DNA of 56,969 bases from an uncultured Pelagibacteraceae bacterium (GCA_902574045.1 CACGMG010000002.1:1-56969); one strand, 5' to 3'; shown: positions 28,762 to 38,885, counted from the first letter of the stretch. Numbers and translations are program-made. Notes: generated from the letters alone by a model not told the origin.

Positions 28762-29934
28762 TTAATATATTTTTTTTATAACCGTGTTCCTGGCCCATTC
28801 ATCGATTTGTATTATTTCTCCTATGTTTTTAGGTTTTTTTACAGCAAATCTTTTATAATTTCTATCATTCAATACCTTGGAAATATAGTAATAAAAGGAA
28901 TTAAAGGGTATTTTTCTTCTTAAAAAACGATCAACTAATATTTCATTTACCGCATTAATAATAATAGGTGTTGAATTATACTCATCGACAATATTTTTTA
29001 ATTTGATAATTGGATAACGTTTTATATCAACTTTTAAAAAATTCAAATTTTTTAAAATTACTTGTTCCTTTTTTTTATTTTTAAAAAATAAAAAATTTTC
29101 AATATCAAAGTTATTTTCTAAAATAGCATTTGCCAATGGGATAATCATATTAGTTTGATGATATAAAAACTTTGTTAATCCATTTTTATATTCAATAGCA
29201 GCATGAACCAATGACTCTGGATGTATAACTATTTCAATTTTATTTTGAGGTATAGAAAAAAGTTTTTGAGCTTCAATTGCCTCTAGTAACTTGTTCATCA
29301 TTGAAGCGGAATCTACGGATATTTTTTTACCCATTTTCCATTTTGGATGTTTAATAGCTTGATGAGGTTTAATATTCTTAAATCTATTAAGTTTAAAATT
29401 CAAAAAAGGTCCCCCAGATGCAGTTAAATAAATTTTTTTTACTTCATCAATCTTGTGATTATTTAACAACTTCATTATTGAAAAATGTTCAGAGTCCACA
29501 GGTATGATTTTTGTTTTATAAGTTAAAGCAGTTCGATTGATCAAATTCCAACCGCAGATAATTGACTCTTTATTAGCTATAAGAACCTTTTTACTTTTTT
29601 TAATTAATTCTAAAGTTGGTCTTAAACCTGCTATTCCGGGTATAGCTGATATTGTAATATCAGATTTTTTTATTTTATTTTTCTCTAATACTAAGTCTTT
29701 AAGAATTTTAACCTTATTATTCTTAAATTTTTTTTTAATTTTATTATAAATTAATTCATCATTTATCAAAAATACATCAGGTTTTAAATTAATAATTTGA
29801 CTACAAATCATCTTATAATTTTTATCTGCGGCTAAAATATTAATGTTAAATAATTTTTTTTTTTTTTTGTAAATTTTGATTACATTCAATCCTATAGATC
29901 CGGTCGACCCAAGAATGGAGATTGTTTTTTTCAT
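28762..29934 (-). CDS. dxr: 1-deoxy-D-xylulose 5-phosphate reductoisomerase
   Basis: ILGSTGSIGLNVI, ANKESIICGW, PVDSEHFSI, LTASGGPF, HPKWKMGKKISVDSASMMNK. Confidence 0.95.
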   Translation of the reverse strand: MKKTISILGSTGSIGLNVIKIYKKKKKLFNINILAADKNYKMICSQIINLKPDVFLINDELIYNKIKKKFKNNKVKILKDLVLEKNKIKKSDITISAIPGIAGLRPTLELIKKSKKVLIANKESIICGWNLINRTALTYKTKIIPVDSEHFSIMKLLNNHKIDEVKKIYLTASGGPFLNFKLNRFKNIKPHQAIKHPKWKMGKKISVDSASMMNKLLEAIEAQKLFSIPQNKIEIVIHPESLVHAAIEYKNGLTKFLYHQTNMIIPLANAILENNFDIENFLFFKNKKKEQVILKNLNFLKVDIKRYPIIKLKNIVDEYNSTPIIINAVNEILVDRFLRRKIPFNSFYYYISKVLNDRNYKRFAVKKPKNIGEIIQIDEWARNTVIKKIY

Positions 29935-29935
29935 A

Positions 29936-30586
29936 TTAATAAATTATTAACATTATTATAAAACCAAATGGCATTCCAAATAATATTCCATCAATTCTAT
30001 CTAGAATGCCACCATGACCTGGTAGTATATTACCAGTATCTTTAATTTTAGATTTTCGTTTTAGGTATGAAAAAATCAAATCCCCTACTTGACAAAATAT
30101 CGATATTGATAACCCTGCTATCAAAATATCTAATTCAAATTTTTCTGTAAAATAATAAATCAAGAAAGATAAACTGAACATCGAAAATAAAATAGAACCT
30201 ATTGAACCAGAAATAGTCTTTTTAGGACTTATTTTTGTCAACTTTGGCCCTTTAAATAAATTTCCAAAAACATAGCCTCCAATATCTGAAGATATACAAG
30301 TAAGTAAAATAATAAATATTAAAATCTTGAGATGAGGAAAAAACGATAAAACTAAAAATATAGAAAATAAACCAAATATATAAATCGAAAATAAAATATT
30401 TTTTACTAAAACTTTATAAGTTATATTTTTTTCTGTAGTTTGGATAATTTTAGAAAATTCTAAAATAGAAATAACACCGATTATCATCAGAAAATAAGCT
30501 AAAACATATATATTTATAAACATAAGTGTTAATAAAATTAACAACAGTACGGATGTATAAATTCTTTTTTTTAAGTTATTTGACAT
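29936..30586 (-). CDS. cdsA: Phosphatidate cytidylyltransferase
   Basis: Multi-TM; DIGGYVFGNLFKGPKLTKISPKKTISGSIG, QVGDLIFSYLKRKSKIKDTGNILPGHGGILDRIDG. Confidence 0.94.
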   Translation of the reverse strand: MSNNLKKRIYTSVLLLILLTLMFINIYVLAYFLMIIGVISILEFSKIIQTTEKNITYKVLVKNILFSIYIFGLFSIFLVLSFFPHLKILIFIILLTCISSDIGGYVFGNLFKGPKLTKISPKKTISGSIGSILFSMFSLSFLIYYFTEKFELDILIAGLSISIFCQVGDLIFSYLKRKSKIKDTGNILPGHGGILDRIDGILFGMPFGFIIMLIIY

Positions 30587-31255
30587 TTATATTGATCCAA
30601 AATTTCTTTTCTCTTTTTTAAATCTTTCTATTATTTTTTTATAATCTTGATTATTAAAATCTGGCCATAATTTATCTAAAAAATAAATCTCAGCATAAGC
30701 TAATTGCCATAACATAAAGTTACTCAATCTTTTATGACCACCAGTCCGTATTAATATATCTGGATTAGGCATATTTTTAGTAAAAAGGTTTTTTTCTAGG
30801 GAATTAATATTAATTTTTTTTTTTAATTTCTTCGTGGCAGTTATAATTTCATCTTTAGAGCCATAATTAATTGCCAAATTAACAGTTATTTTTTTATTCT
30901 TTTCAGTTACTTTAATAACTTCTTTTAAAGTCTTTTTGATCTTTGGAGGAAGTTTATTAATCTTTCCCATAATATGAATTCTAATTCCATTTGAAATGAC
31001 ATTTTTTAATTCTTTTTTAAAATAATTAATAATAAGACCAAATAAAAAGTTTATTTCAGATTTTGGTCTCCTCCAGTTTTCAGTTGAAAAAACATAGAAT
31101 GTAACAATCGGTATACCCAATTTGATTGAATTACGAACAACTTTTTTTACAGTTTTAACTCCATTAAGATGACCAAAGTTTCTACCTTTACGTTTTTTAT
31201 TCCCCCACCTTCCATTACCGTCCATAATAAAGGCAACGTGGTTGAGTTTGTTCAT
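30587..31255 (-). CDS. uppS: Undecaprenyl diphosphate synthase
   Basis: HVAFIMDGNGRWGNKKRKGRNFGHLNG, YVFSTENWRRP, PDILIRTGGHKRLSNFMLWQLAYAE. Confidence 0.95.
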   Translation of the reverse strand: MNKLNHVAFIMDGNGRWGNKKRKGRNFGHLNGVKTVKKVVRNSIKLGIPIVTFYVFSTENWRRPKSEINFLFGLIINYFKKELKNVISNGIRIHIMGKINKLPPKIKKTLKEVIKVTEKNKKITVNLAINYGSKDEIITATKKLKKKININSLEKNLFTKNMPNPDILIRTGGHKRLSNFMLWQLAYAEIYFLDKLWPDFNNQDYKKIIERFKKEKRNFGSI

Positions 31256-31812
31256 ATCTGTAAAATCTCTTTTTCTTTTTCAGTTAAAATTTTTTCTATA
31301 TTTTCTATATTTACGTCGGTCAGTTTTTGAATATTTTTTTCAAATGATTTACTCTCGTCCTCAGTAATCACTTTATCTTTAAGTTTTTTTTTTAATTCAT
31401 CATTTGCTTCTCTTCTAATATTTCTGATTGATACTCTTCCTTTTTCACCTATATTTTTAAGTATTTTAATTAAATCTTTTCTTCTTTCTTCTGTTAAATC
31501 TGGAATTCTTAATCTAATAATTTGACCATCAATTTGCGGATTTATTCCTAACTCAGACTTTTGAATAGCTGAGTCTATTAAAGTAATATTAGCTTTATCC
31601 CAAACTTGAATAGATATAAGTCTGGCTTCGGGAACACTCACTGTCGCTAATTGATCAATGGGCATATTTTGCCCATAAACATCAACTTTAATCATATCAA
31701 GCATATTTGAATTCGCTCTACCAGTTCTAAGGGTGGAGATATCTTTTTTAAGAGACTGGATACTTTTATCCATTTTTGATGAATAATTATTCTCGTTAAA
31801 TCCTGAGCTCAT
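31252..31812 (-). CDS. frr: Ribosome recycling factor
   Basis: LRTGRANSNMLDMIKVDVYG, PEARLISIQVWDKANI, RIPDLTEERRKDLIK, RREANDELKK. Confidence 0.95.
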   Translation of the reverse strand: MSSGFNENNYSSKMDKSIQSLKKDISTLRTGRANSNMLDMIKVDVYGQNMPIDQLATVSVPEARLISIQVWDKANITLIDSAIQKSELGINPQIDGQIIRLRIPDLTEERRKDLIKILKNIGEKGRVSIRNIRREANDELKKKLKDKVITEDESKSFEKNIQKLTDVNIENIEKILTEKEKEILQI

Positions 31813-31814
31813 CT

Positions 31815-32681
31815 TTAAATACCTTCGCCCACCTTATACCTAAGAAAACTTAATATTTTTATTTCTTTTTCTCCTTTAGCTTCTTTCAGTATATCACATA
31901 CTTTTTTTTTAGGATCCATTATCCAAATTTGGTTTAAAAGAGTATTGTCATTTATAAATTTGGAAATTTTACCTTTAGAAATTTTTTCTGCCATTTCCTT
32001 AGGTTTTCCAGAATTTATTATTTCTGCTTTTATAATTTCTAATTCTTTATCTAAAATTTCTTTTTTAATTCCTGATTGGTCAATCGCTAACGGGTTTGAA
32101 GCTGCTATATGCATTGAAATTTTTGATCCTATATCCCCATTTTTTTCTTTAGATAAACCTTCTATTTTAACTACAGATATTATCTTTCCAATATTTTTTT
32201 CTAATGCTGAATGCACATAAAAAAAATTTGAACCCTCCTTATTGTCAAAAAAATTTGCTCTTCTAATTGTAATTTTTTCTCCTATTTTAGCAATAAGATT
32301 GACTAGATTGTCTTTAACTATTGTTCCATTATTCATTTTAGAATTATTGAGTGTCTCTATATTTCCTTTAACTTCAAAATTTATTTCTGACAATTCTTTG
32401 CAAAAAGAAACAAAATCTTTATTTTTTGCTACAAAATCTGTCTCACTATTTATTTCAATTAATGATATCTCTCCTTTGTCTTCTTTTACTAATGCAAGGC
32501 CTTCTGAGGCAGTTCGACTCATTTTTTTCGAAGCTTTTGCAATTCCCTTTTTCCTCAAAAATTCTATTGATTTTTCAATATCGCCTTTAGTTTCATCTAA
32601 TGCAATTTTACAATCTTTAAAACCAACGCCTGTAATTTCTCTTAATTTTTTAATATTATCTAATAAAGCTTTATTTGACAT
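31815..32681 (-). CDS. tsf: Elongation factor Ts
   Basis: IKKLREITGVGFKDCKIALDETKGDIEKSIEFLRKKGIAKASKK. Confidence 0.96.
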   Translation of the reverse strand: MSNKALLDNIKKLREITGVGFKDCKIALDETKGDIEKSIEFLRKKGIAKASKKMSRTASEGLALVKEDKGEISLIEINSETDFVAKNKDFVSFCKELSEINFEVKGNIETLNNSKMNNGTIVKDNLVNLIAKIGEKITIRRANFFDNKEGSNFFYVHSALEKNIGKIISVVKIEGLSKEKNGDIGSKISMHIAASNPLAIDQSGIKKEILDKELEIIKAEIINSGKPKEMAEKISKGKISKFINDNTLLNQIWIMDPKKKVCDILKEAKGEKEIKILSFLRYKVGEGI

Positions 32682-32698
32682 CTACTGAATAAATTGGA

Positions 32699-33460
32699 TT
32701 ATTTTTTCTTTTTGTCAGTTTTATTATCTGACTTTTTATCGGATTTTTTTTCTTCTTTAATATCTGTGTCTTTTATAAACTTTTCAGCATCTTTAATCGT
32801 GTTTTTTAATAACTCACAATATAGATTGATAGATCTCCTGGCATCATCATTTCCTGGGATGGGATAGTCTATTCCTGTAGGATCTGAATTAGTATCTAAA
32901 ATAGCAATGATAGGAATACCTAACTTTTTTGATTCAGCTACCGCAAGGGACTCAATATTTGTGTCAATTATAAAAATTAAATTAGGAGTTTTTTTCATTT
33001 CAACAATACCACCTAACGATCTTTGTAATTTTTCTTTTTCTTTACCAAATTTTAATATTTCCTTTTTTGTAAAACCAGTATTTTCTTTTGAAAGCTGTTC
33101 ATTAAGTTTTTTTAATCTTTTTATAGAATTTTGAATTGTATTCCAATTGGTTAACATTCCACCTAGCCATCTGTAATTTACAAAATATTGATTGGTCTCT
33201 TTAGCTAGATCTCTAACTTGTTCTGATGCTTGTTTTTTTGTTGAAACAATTAAAAGCTTTCCCCCTCCAGCAATCGTTTTATGTACTTGTACTAAAGCAT
33301 TTTTTAAAAACTCAACAGTTTGAGTAAGATCAATAATATGAATTGAATTTTTTTCACCAAAAATATATCTCTTCATTTTTGGATTCCACCTTAGAGTTTT
33401 GTGACCAAGATGCACTCCTGCTTCTAAAAGTTGTTTAATGTCTACCTTTGGTACGTTCAT
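32699..33460 (-). CDS. rpsB: 30S ribosomal protein S2
   Basis: [48 protein letters not shown], Lys-rich tail. Confidence 0.97.
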   Translation of the reverse strand: MNVPKVDIKQLLEAGVHLGHKTLRWNPKMKRYIFGEKNSIHIIDLTQTVEFLKNALVQVHKTIAGGGKLLIVSTKKQASEQVRDLAKETNQYFVNYRWLGGMLTNWNTIQNSIKRLKKLNEQLSKENTGFTKKEILKFGKEKEKLQRSLGGIVEMKKTPNLIFIIDTNIESLAVAESKKLGIPIIAILDTNSDPTGIDYPIPGNDDARRSINLYCELLKNTIKDAEKFIKDTDIKEEKKSDKKSDNKTDKKKK

Positions 33461-33462
33461 AT

Positions 33463-33536
33463 TTTTTTCCGGTTAATCCACCACAGTTACTCCAAATCAT
33501 GGACCGGGAGGGCTATGCCCCTTTAAACTGTGTGCG
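33463..33536 (-). ncRNA. rpsB 5' leader (ribosomal S2 leader-type cis-regulatory RNA)
   Basis: Largest noncoding gap in the window and locally GC-rich. Minus-strand RNA has CACAGUU(33532-33526)/AACUGUG(33488-33482) stem, GGGC-AUA-GCCC hairpin, and CCGGU(33507-33503)/ACCGG(33473-33469) pairing that crosses the stem as a pseudoknot just before the AUG. S2 leaders were reported in Pelagibacter. Confidence 0.72.
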
Positions 33537-33548
33537 AAATTACGTAAT

Positions 33549-33576
33549 GATATATACAACAGAACTAAAAAATCAA
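33549..33576 (-). promoter_or_regulatory. Putative sigma-70-type promoter for rpsB-tsf-frr operon
   Basis: Minus strand TTGATT (33576-33571), 16-nt spacer, TATATC (33554-33549); start would fall just upstream of the leader stem. Confidence 0.4.
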
Positions 33577-33580
33577 CAGT

Positions 33581-36500
33581 CTAAACGATGATTTTTTTTA
33601 CATATTCCTTACTTTTTAAAGCTTTTAATTGATTAAAATCAAATTTTCTTGAATTTTGCAAGTTGTAATGAATTTTTTTATTTTTATCATTTATTATTAG
33701 ATTAACCTTTGTTTCTCCTTGGTTTTTCAATAGTTTTTTAATCTCCTCAATATTATAATTACTGTGTAATTCTATCGTTACTTTTGAATAAGGTCTATTA
33801 ATCATATCTTCTAAACTAAGGATTTTTCTTAAATTAATTCGCTTACTCAATTTATCTTTATGTAATGTAAGCACAAATGACTCTGACTCTTTAATTTTAT
33901 CTCTATTGTTAACAAGTATTTCTGCAAATAAAAAAAGTTCAAATTCACCATTCATATCGCTGAATTTTACGATAGCAAAAGGAGTCCCTTTTGCACTTTT
34001 TTTTTCTTGAATAGACATAATGGTGCCTGCTACAAGAGCTTCACTTTCTTCGTTGCTACAAAAATTTTTATAAGAAGTAATATTTAGATGTTTAAAAATT
34101 TCACTAAATTCACTTAATGGATGGTCTGAAATATAAAAACCCAAAGATTTAAACTCCTCAGATAAAAGTTGCTTTTTATTCCACTTTGTTGAGGGTAAAA
34201 AATCAAAATTATCATTATTATCATTTGTATTGTCAAAAAGACTTGTTTGGTTATTTGATTTGTCTTCATTGATATTTTTAATTTGTAGTATAATCTTTGG
34301 AATAGAATTAAGAATTTTATTTCTATCTTCATCAAACTCATCAAATGCTCCTGACTTAACTAGTCCTTCTAATTGAAGTTTGTTTACATCTTTTATGTCT
34401 ACCCTGTTGATAAAATCTACTAGTGATATAAATTTTCCATTTTTTTCTCTCTCATTTACAATGTTAGATATGGCTTCAAATCCAACATTTTTTACAGCAC
34501 CTAGGCCGTAAAAAATTTTATTTGTTTCCGCTTTAAAATCGGCGAAGCATTCATTGATAGATGGTCTAATTATTTCAATTTTTAACCTTTTTAACTCTTC
34601 AACGAATTCTCTTAATTTTGATGTATTTGTCAATTCGGTGGACATTGTTGCGGCAATAAAATCTTCTTTATGGTAAGTTTTAAGAAAAGCTGTTTGGTAA
34701 GCAATCAGTGCATAAGCAGCAGCATGACTTTTATTGAAACCATATTGGGCAAAAGGTTCGATTTTTGTAAAAACAAAATTAGCAACGTCTTTGGCTATAC
34801 CTTTTTTAATTGCACCGTTAATAAATCTTTCTTTCTGTTTATCTAATTCAGCTTTCTTTTTTTTTCCCATAGCTCTTCTCAAAATATCGGCCTCCCCTGC
34901 TGTGAAGCCTGCTAAAGTTTGTGCAATTTGCATAACTTGCTCTTGATAAATTATTATACCGTAAGTTGGTTTAAGTATTTTTTCTAAGGTAGGATGAATA
35001 TAATCTGGAATTTTTATTCCATTTTTACAATCGTTATATATTGGTATATTGCTCATTGGACCTGGTCTATAAAGGGCTACCAGCGCAATTATGTCATCGA
35101 ACTTACTTGGTTTCATTTGTTTAATTGACTCTCTCATACCAGTGCTCTCCAGTTGAAATAACCCAACAGTTTCTCCGGTAGATAATAATGAATAAACTTT
35201 TTTGTCTTCGAGATTTATTTTATCAATATCTAAACTAATTTTTTTAACTTTTAATCTTTTAAGTGTTTTATCTATAACTGTTAAAGTTTTTAAGCCAAGT
35301 AGATCAAATTTTACTAGTCCCGCGTTCTCAGAAGAATACATATCGTATTGAGTTGAAGGTAAAATTAAATTTGAGCTTTGGTCTATATATAGAGGGAATT
35401 GTTCTGCTAATTTATTTCCAGCTATTACAACTCCAGCTGCATGTGTAGCCATGTTTCTATTTAAACCTTCTAGTTTTAATGATAAATTTATTAATTTTTC
35501 TACTTTTACATTCTCCTTAATCTCTTGCTTGAATCTTGGCTCTCTATTTATTGACTCTTGCAACGTTAGAGGTCTGGAAGGATCAAATGGTATCATTTTA
35601 CAAATTTTATCTACATGCCCATATGAAAGTCCTAAAACTCTACCAACATCTCTCAATGCCATCCTAGCTTTTAATTTACCGAAAGTAATAATATGGGCTA
35701 CGCCATCTTTATATCTAGATTTTAAATATTCAAAAACTTTATCCCTTTGTTCCTCGCAAAAATCAATATCAAAATCTGGCATTGAAATTCTATCGGGATT
35801 TAAAAATCTTTCAAATATCAAATCAAATTCAATTGGATCAAGATCGGTTATATCTAAGCAATAAGCCACTAGAGATCCTGCTCCCGATCCTCGGCCTGGC
35901 CCTACTGGTATTGCATTATTTTTTGCCCATTTGATATAATCTGAAACGATTAAAAAATAACTTGAATAATCCATAGAATTAATAATATTTAATTCATGAA
36001 ACAGTCTATCCTCATAGATTTTAGTAACCTCTTCACTTGGTTTTTCTAGATTTTTTTTTAGTATAAAATCTTTTAATCTTTTATATAAACCATCTTTTGC
36101 TTGATCCATTAATTCTTGCTCAACAGATTTATTTACGTGGTTAGAGATTGAAGGTAGTATTGGTTTAGATTTTTTTGGTTTAAAATTAAATCTTAATGGA
36201 AAATTATAATTATTCTCCAAAGCTTCAGGAATATCCTTGTATATTCTAAGTAATTCATCATTTTTTTTTAGATAATGTTGGTTACTATATCTAAATCTAT
36301 TTTGATCATCCATAAATTGTTTTTCTCCAATACAAATAAGAGCATCGTGAGCTTCTGCCATACCTGGATCTAAATAATATACTTCTTGTCCAGCAATTAA
36401 TGGTAAATTAAATTTAGATGAAATTTGTAATAAATAATTTTCGTAATTCTTTTCAAGAGACTCTGAGTGTCTTTGTATTTCAATGTATATACGATTTTCA

Positions 36501-36985
36501 AAGCTAGATTTTAATTTATTTATTATATTTTCAAAAATCTTTGTTTTATTAGAGTAGTACATTTTACCAAAGAAGTTATTATAGTTTCCGGTAAGAATGA
36601 TTATGTCTTGATTGTTATCTACAAGATCATCAATCTCACAATAAGGTTCATATGCTTTTTTATCTTTAAAATAGCTTAAGGATGATAATTTTGTTAGATT
36701 TTTATAGCCTTCTTCGGTAGTAGCATATAAAGTTAGCTTTCCAATTATATTATCAAAAGATATATTAATTTGAGTCCCTATAATAGGTTGAGTTCCAACC
36801 TTGCTAATTTTTTCAGCAAATTCCAATGCGCCGCATAAATTAAAACTATCCGCTATGCCTACTGCCCTAATCTTGTTTTCTTTACAATAATTTGCCAATT
36901 CATCAATTTTAACTGCACCCTCGCATATCGAATATTGGGTGTGTACTTTAATATTATTAAATTCCTTAATTTGGGAGGGCATCAA
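33581..36985 (-). CDS. dnaE: DNA polymerase III alpha subunit
   Basis: PHP N-terminus, PVGPGRGSGAGSLVAYCLDITDLDPI, ISMPDFDIDFCEEQRDKV, LFQLESTGMRE, YQEQVMQIAQTLAGFTAGEADILRRAMGKKK. Confidence 0.97.
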   Translation of the reverse strand: MMPSQIKEFNNIKVHTQYSICEGAVKIDELANYCKENKIRAVGIADSFNLCGALEFAEKISKVGTQPIIGTQINISFDNIIGKLTLYATTEEGYKNLTKLSSLSYFKDKKAYEPYCEIDDLVDNNQDIIILTGNYNNFFGKMYYSNKTKIFENIINKLKSSFENRIYIEIQRHSESLEKNYENYLLQISSKFNLPLIAGQEVYYLDPGMAEAHDALICIGEKQFMDDQNRFRYSNQHYLKKNDELLRIYKDIPEALENNYNFPLRFNFKPKKSKPILPSISNHVNKSVEQELMDQAKDGLYKRLKDFILKKNLEKPSEEVTKIYEDRLFHELNIINSMDYSSYFLIVSDYIKWAKNNAIPVGPGRGSGAGSLVAYCLDITDLDPIEFDLIFERFLNPDRISMPDFDIDFCEEQRDKVFEYLKSRYKDGVAHIITFGKLKARMALRDVGRVLGLSYGHVDKICKMIPFDPSRPLTLQESINREPRFKQEIKENVKVEKLINLSLKLEGLNRNMATHAAGVVIAGNKLAEQFPLYIDQSSNLILPSTQYDMYSSENAGLVKFDLLGLKTLTVIDKTLKRLKVKKISLDIDKINLEDKKVYSLLSTGETVGLFQLESTGMRESIKQMKPSKFDDIIALVALYRPGPMSNIPIYNDCKNGIKIPDYIHPTLEKILKPTYGIIIYQEQVMQIAQTLAGFTAGEADILRRAMGKKKKAELDKQKERFINGAIKKGIAKDVANFVFTKIEPFAQYGFNKSHAAAYALIAYQTAFLKTYHKEDFIAATMSTELTNTSKLREFVEELKRLKIEIIRPSINECFADFKAETNKIFYGLGAVKNVGFEAISNIVNEREKNGKFISLVDFINRVDIKDVNKLQLEGLVKSGAFDEFDEDRNKILNSIPKIILQIKNINEDKSNNQTSLFDNTNDNNDNFDFLPSTKWNKKQLLSEEFKSLGFYISDHPLSEFSEIFKHLNITSYKNFCSNEESEALVAGTIMSIQEKKSAKGTPFAIVKFSDMNGEFELFLFAEILVNNRDKIKESESFVLTLHKDKLSKRINLRKILSLEDMINRPYSKVTIELHSNYNIEEIKKLLKNQGETKVNLIINDKNKKIHYNLQNSRKFDFNQLKALKSKEYVKKIIV

Positions 36986-37659
36986 ACCCTTTTTATATGA
37001 CCTTTAGAAATACTCAACTTATAATCTGCTCTGTTAGCAAGTTCTCTATTATGAGTTGCAAAAATTATTGCTTTTTTTAATTTTTTTAATTTTGTAAAAT
37101 AGGAAAATATATTTTCTGAAGTTTTGTAATCAAGATTTCCTGTAGGTTCATCCGCTAAAATAACTTCTGTTTCAGAAATTAAAGATCTAGCTATCGCAAC
37201 TCTTTGCTGTTCTCCTCCTGATAGTTCGTTTGGAAAATGATTTTTTCGGTTTAAAATGTTTACTCTTTTTAAAAGTGAATCTGCTTTTTTTTTTGCGATT
37301 AGTGTTTTTTCACCTTTAATTATTAATGGCATCATTACATTTTCAGAAACACTAAAGTCAGTTAATAAATTATTATCTTGAAAAATAATTGAAACATTGT
37401 TTTTTCTTACAGAATCTTTTTCAGTCTCTGTGAATGTTTTCGTATCTTTATTTTTTAGTAATATTTTTCCAGAGGTAGGATCATCTAATAAGGCGAGCAA
37501 ATGTAAAAAAGTTGATTTACCTGAGCCTGAAGGACCTACTAAAGCAATTAAATCTCCAGATTTAATTTTAATGTTTACATTATTGAAAAGTTGAATGTTT
37601 CCATTTTTATGATGAAAATTTTTTTTAAGATTAATTGTCTCTAATAAAGTTTTACTCAT
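36982..37659 (-). CDS. lolD: Lipoprotein-releasing ABC transporter ATP-binding protein LolD
   Basis: Walker A GPSGSGKST, LSGGEQQRVAIARSL, ILADEPTGNLD; adjacent to lolC/E. Confidence 0.92.
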   Translation of the reverse strand: MSKTLLETINLKKNFHHKNGNIQLFNNVNIKIKSGDLIALVGPSGSGKSTFLHLLALLDDPTSGKILLKNKDTKTFTETEKDSVRKNNVSIIFQDNNLLTDFSVSENVMMPLIIKGEKTLIAKKKADSLLKRVNILNRKNHFPNELSGGEQQRVAIARSLISETEVILADEPTGNLDYKTSENIFSYFTKLKKLKKAIIFATHNRELANRADYKLSISKGHIKRV

Positions 37660-38884
37660 ATCTTAGTGCTCGAAAAGTTTTCATTTTAGATATCTTAATA
37701 GCTGGAATAATTGATGCCATTGCTGATATCAACAATGAAAATATACAAATTAATGCTATTGATGATATATTTATTTCACTTGGTAATTTTTCTAAAAAGT
37801 ACACATCTGAAGGAAAAATTTCTAAATTAAAAAAATTAGATAAAAAAATTCTTACCTTTTCGATATTCAATGCAAAAAATACCCCAAAAAATATACCTGT
37901 AAAAGTTGCAAAAAAACCTATTGTAAATCCTGTTAAAAAAAATGATTTTTTTATCGAGCTATTACTCAGACCCAATGTTTTTAAAATTGCAATTTCTTTA
38001 GTTTTATTCTTTATTAGTATAGTCAATCCAGAAATTATATTAAATGCTGCTACTATTAAAATTAAAGTTAATATTATAAACATTACATTTCTTTCAACTT
38101 TCAAGGCACTAAAAAAAGATTTATTAAAATCAGACCAAGAATAGACGAAATAATTTGGATTCAAGTTTTGTATCATTGCCTTGTAATTATCAGCTTTAAT
38201 GGGATTGTTTAAATAAATTTCTATATTATTTTCAAATTCCGCTTTATCAAAAATAGTAAGAGTATCGGAGAGTTTTAAAAATACAAAATTTTTATCAAAT
38301 TCGTAAAAACCTGTATTAAATATTCCTCCAACAGTAAATGAGTCTTGCTTAGGAAATCCACCAAATGGGGTAGTAACAAATACAGTTGACATCAAATTAA
38401 TTTTGTCACCAACTTCCAAATTTAAATCATAAGCTAGTTCTGCCCCAATAAATGCATGTCCCATTTTAATTTTTTTAAAGTCACCTTGGGAGGTATTTTT
38501 TTTTAAAAAATTTAAACTCTCTTCATTATTACTATCGATGCCTTTGATAATGACACCTTTAGCATTCTGATTATTCATAGCAATCCCCTCACCAGAATAT
38601 GATTTTGAAATCTTGAAATTTGAATTAAGTTCTTTAATATTTTTTAAAAAATTATCTTCAATTTTATAACCATTTGATTGGATTACTATATGAGGATTTA
38701 AACCTAATATTTTATTTGTTAACTCAGTTTTAAAACCGTTCATTACAGACATGACTACTATGAGTATAGCAACTCCTAAAGTAATTCCTAAAAACGAGAA
38801 AATTGAGATTACTTTAAGAAATCCTTCTTTCTTTTTTGGACGTAAATTTCTTATTGAAATTAATCTTTCTGCTTTTGTAAACAA
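37652..38884 (-). CDS. lolC: Lipoprotein-releasing ABC transporter permease LolC/LolE
   Basis: SFLGITLGVAILIVVMSVMNGF, FNIISGLTILIKNKTKEIAILKTLGLS, MacB/FtsX topology. Confidence 0.9.
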   Translation of the reverse strand: MFTKAERLISIRNLRPKKKEGFLKVISIFSFLGITLGVAILIVVMSVMNGFKTELTNKILGLNPHIVIQSNGYKIEDNFLKNIKELNSNFKISKSYSGEGIAMNNQNAKGVIIKGIDSNNEESLNFLKKNTSQGDFKKIKMGHAFIGAELAYDLNLEVGDKINLMSTVFVTTPFGGFPKQDSFTVGGIFNTGFYEFDKNFVFLKLSDTLTIFDKAEFENNIEIYLNNPIKADNYKAMIQNLNPNYFVYSWSDFNKSFFSALKVERNVMFIILTLILIVAAFNIISGLTILIKNKTKEIAILKTLGLSNSSIKKSFFLTGFTIGFFATFTGIFFGVFFALNIEKVRIFLSNFFNLEIFPSDVYFLEKLPSEINISSIALICIFSLLISAMASIIPAIKISKMKTFRALRYE

Positions 38885-38885
38885 G

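Noticed and set aside
32242-32688. 148-aa plus-strand ORF
   Set aside because: Antisense to tsf; shadow composition.
34114-34344. 76-aa minus-strand ORF within dnaE
   Set aside because: Out-of-frame overlap with dnaE, which is continuous across this region; not evidence of a frameshift.
35451-35864. 137-aa plus-strand ORF
   Set aside because: Antisense to the dnaE catalytic region.
37635-38144. 169-aa plus-strand ORF resembling a membrane protein
   Set aside because: Antisense to the lolC permease; its hydrophobicity comes from the complement of TM codons.
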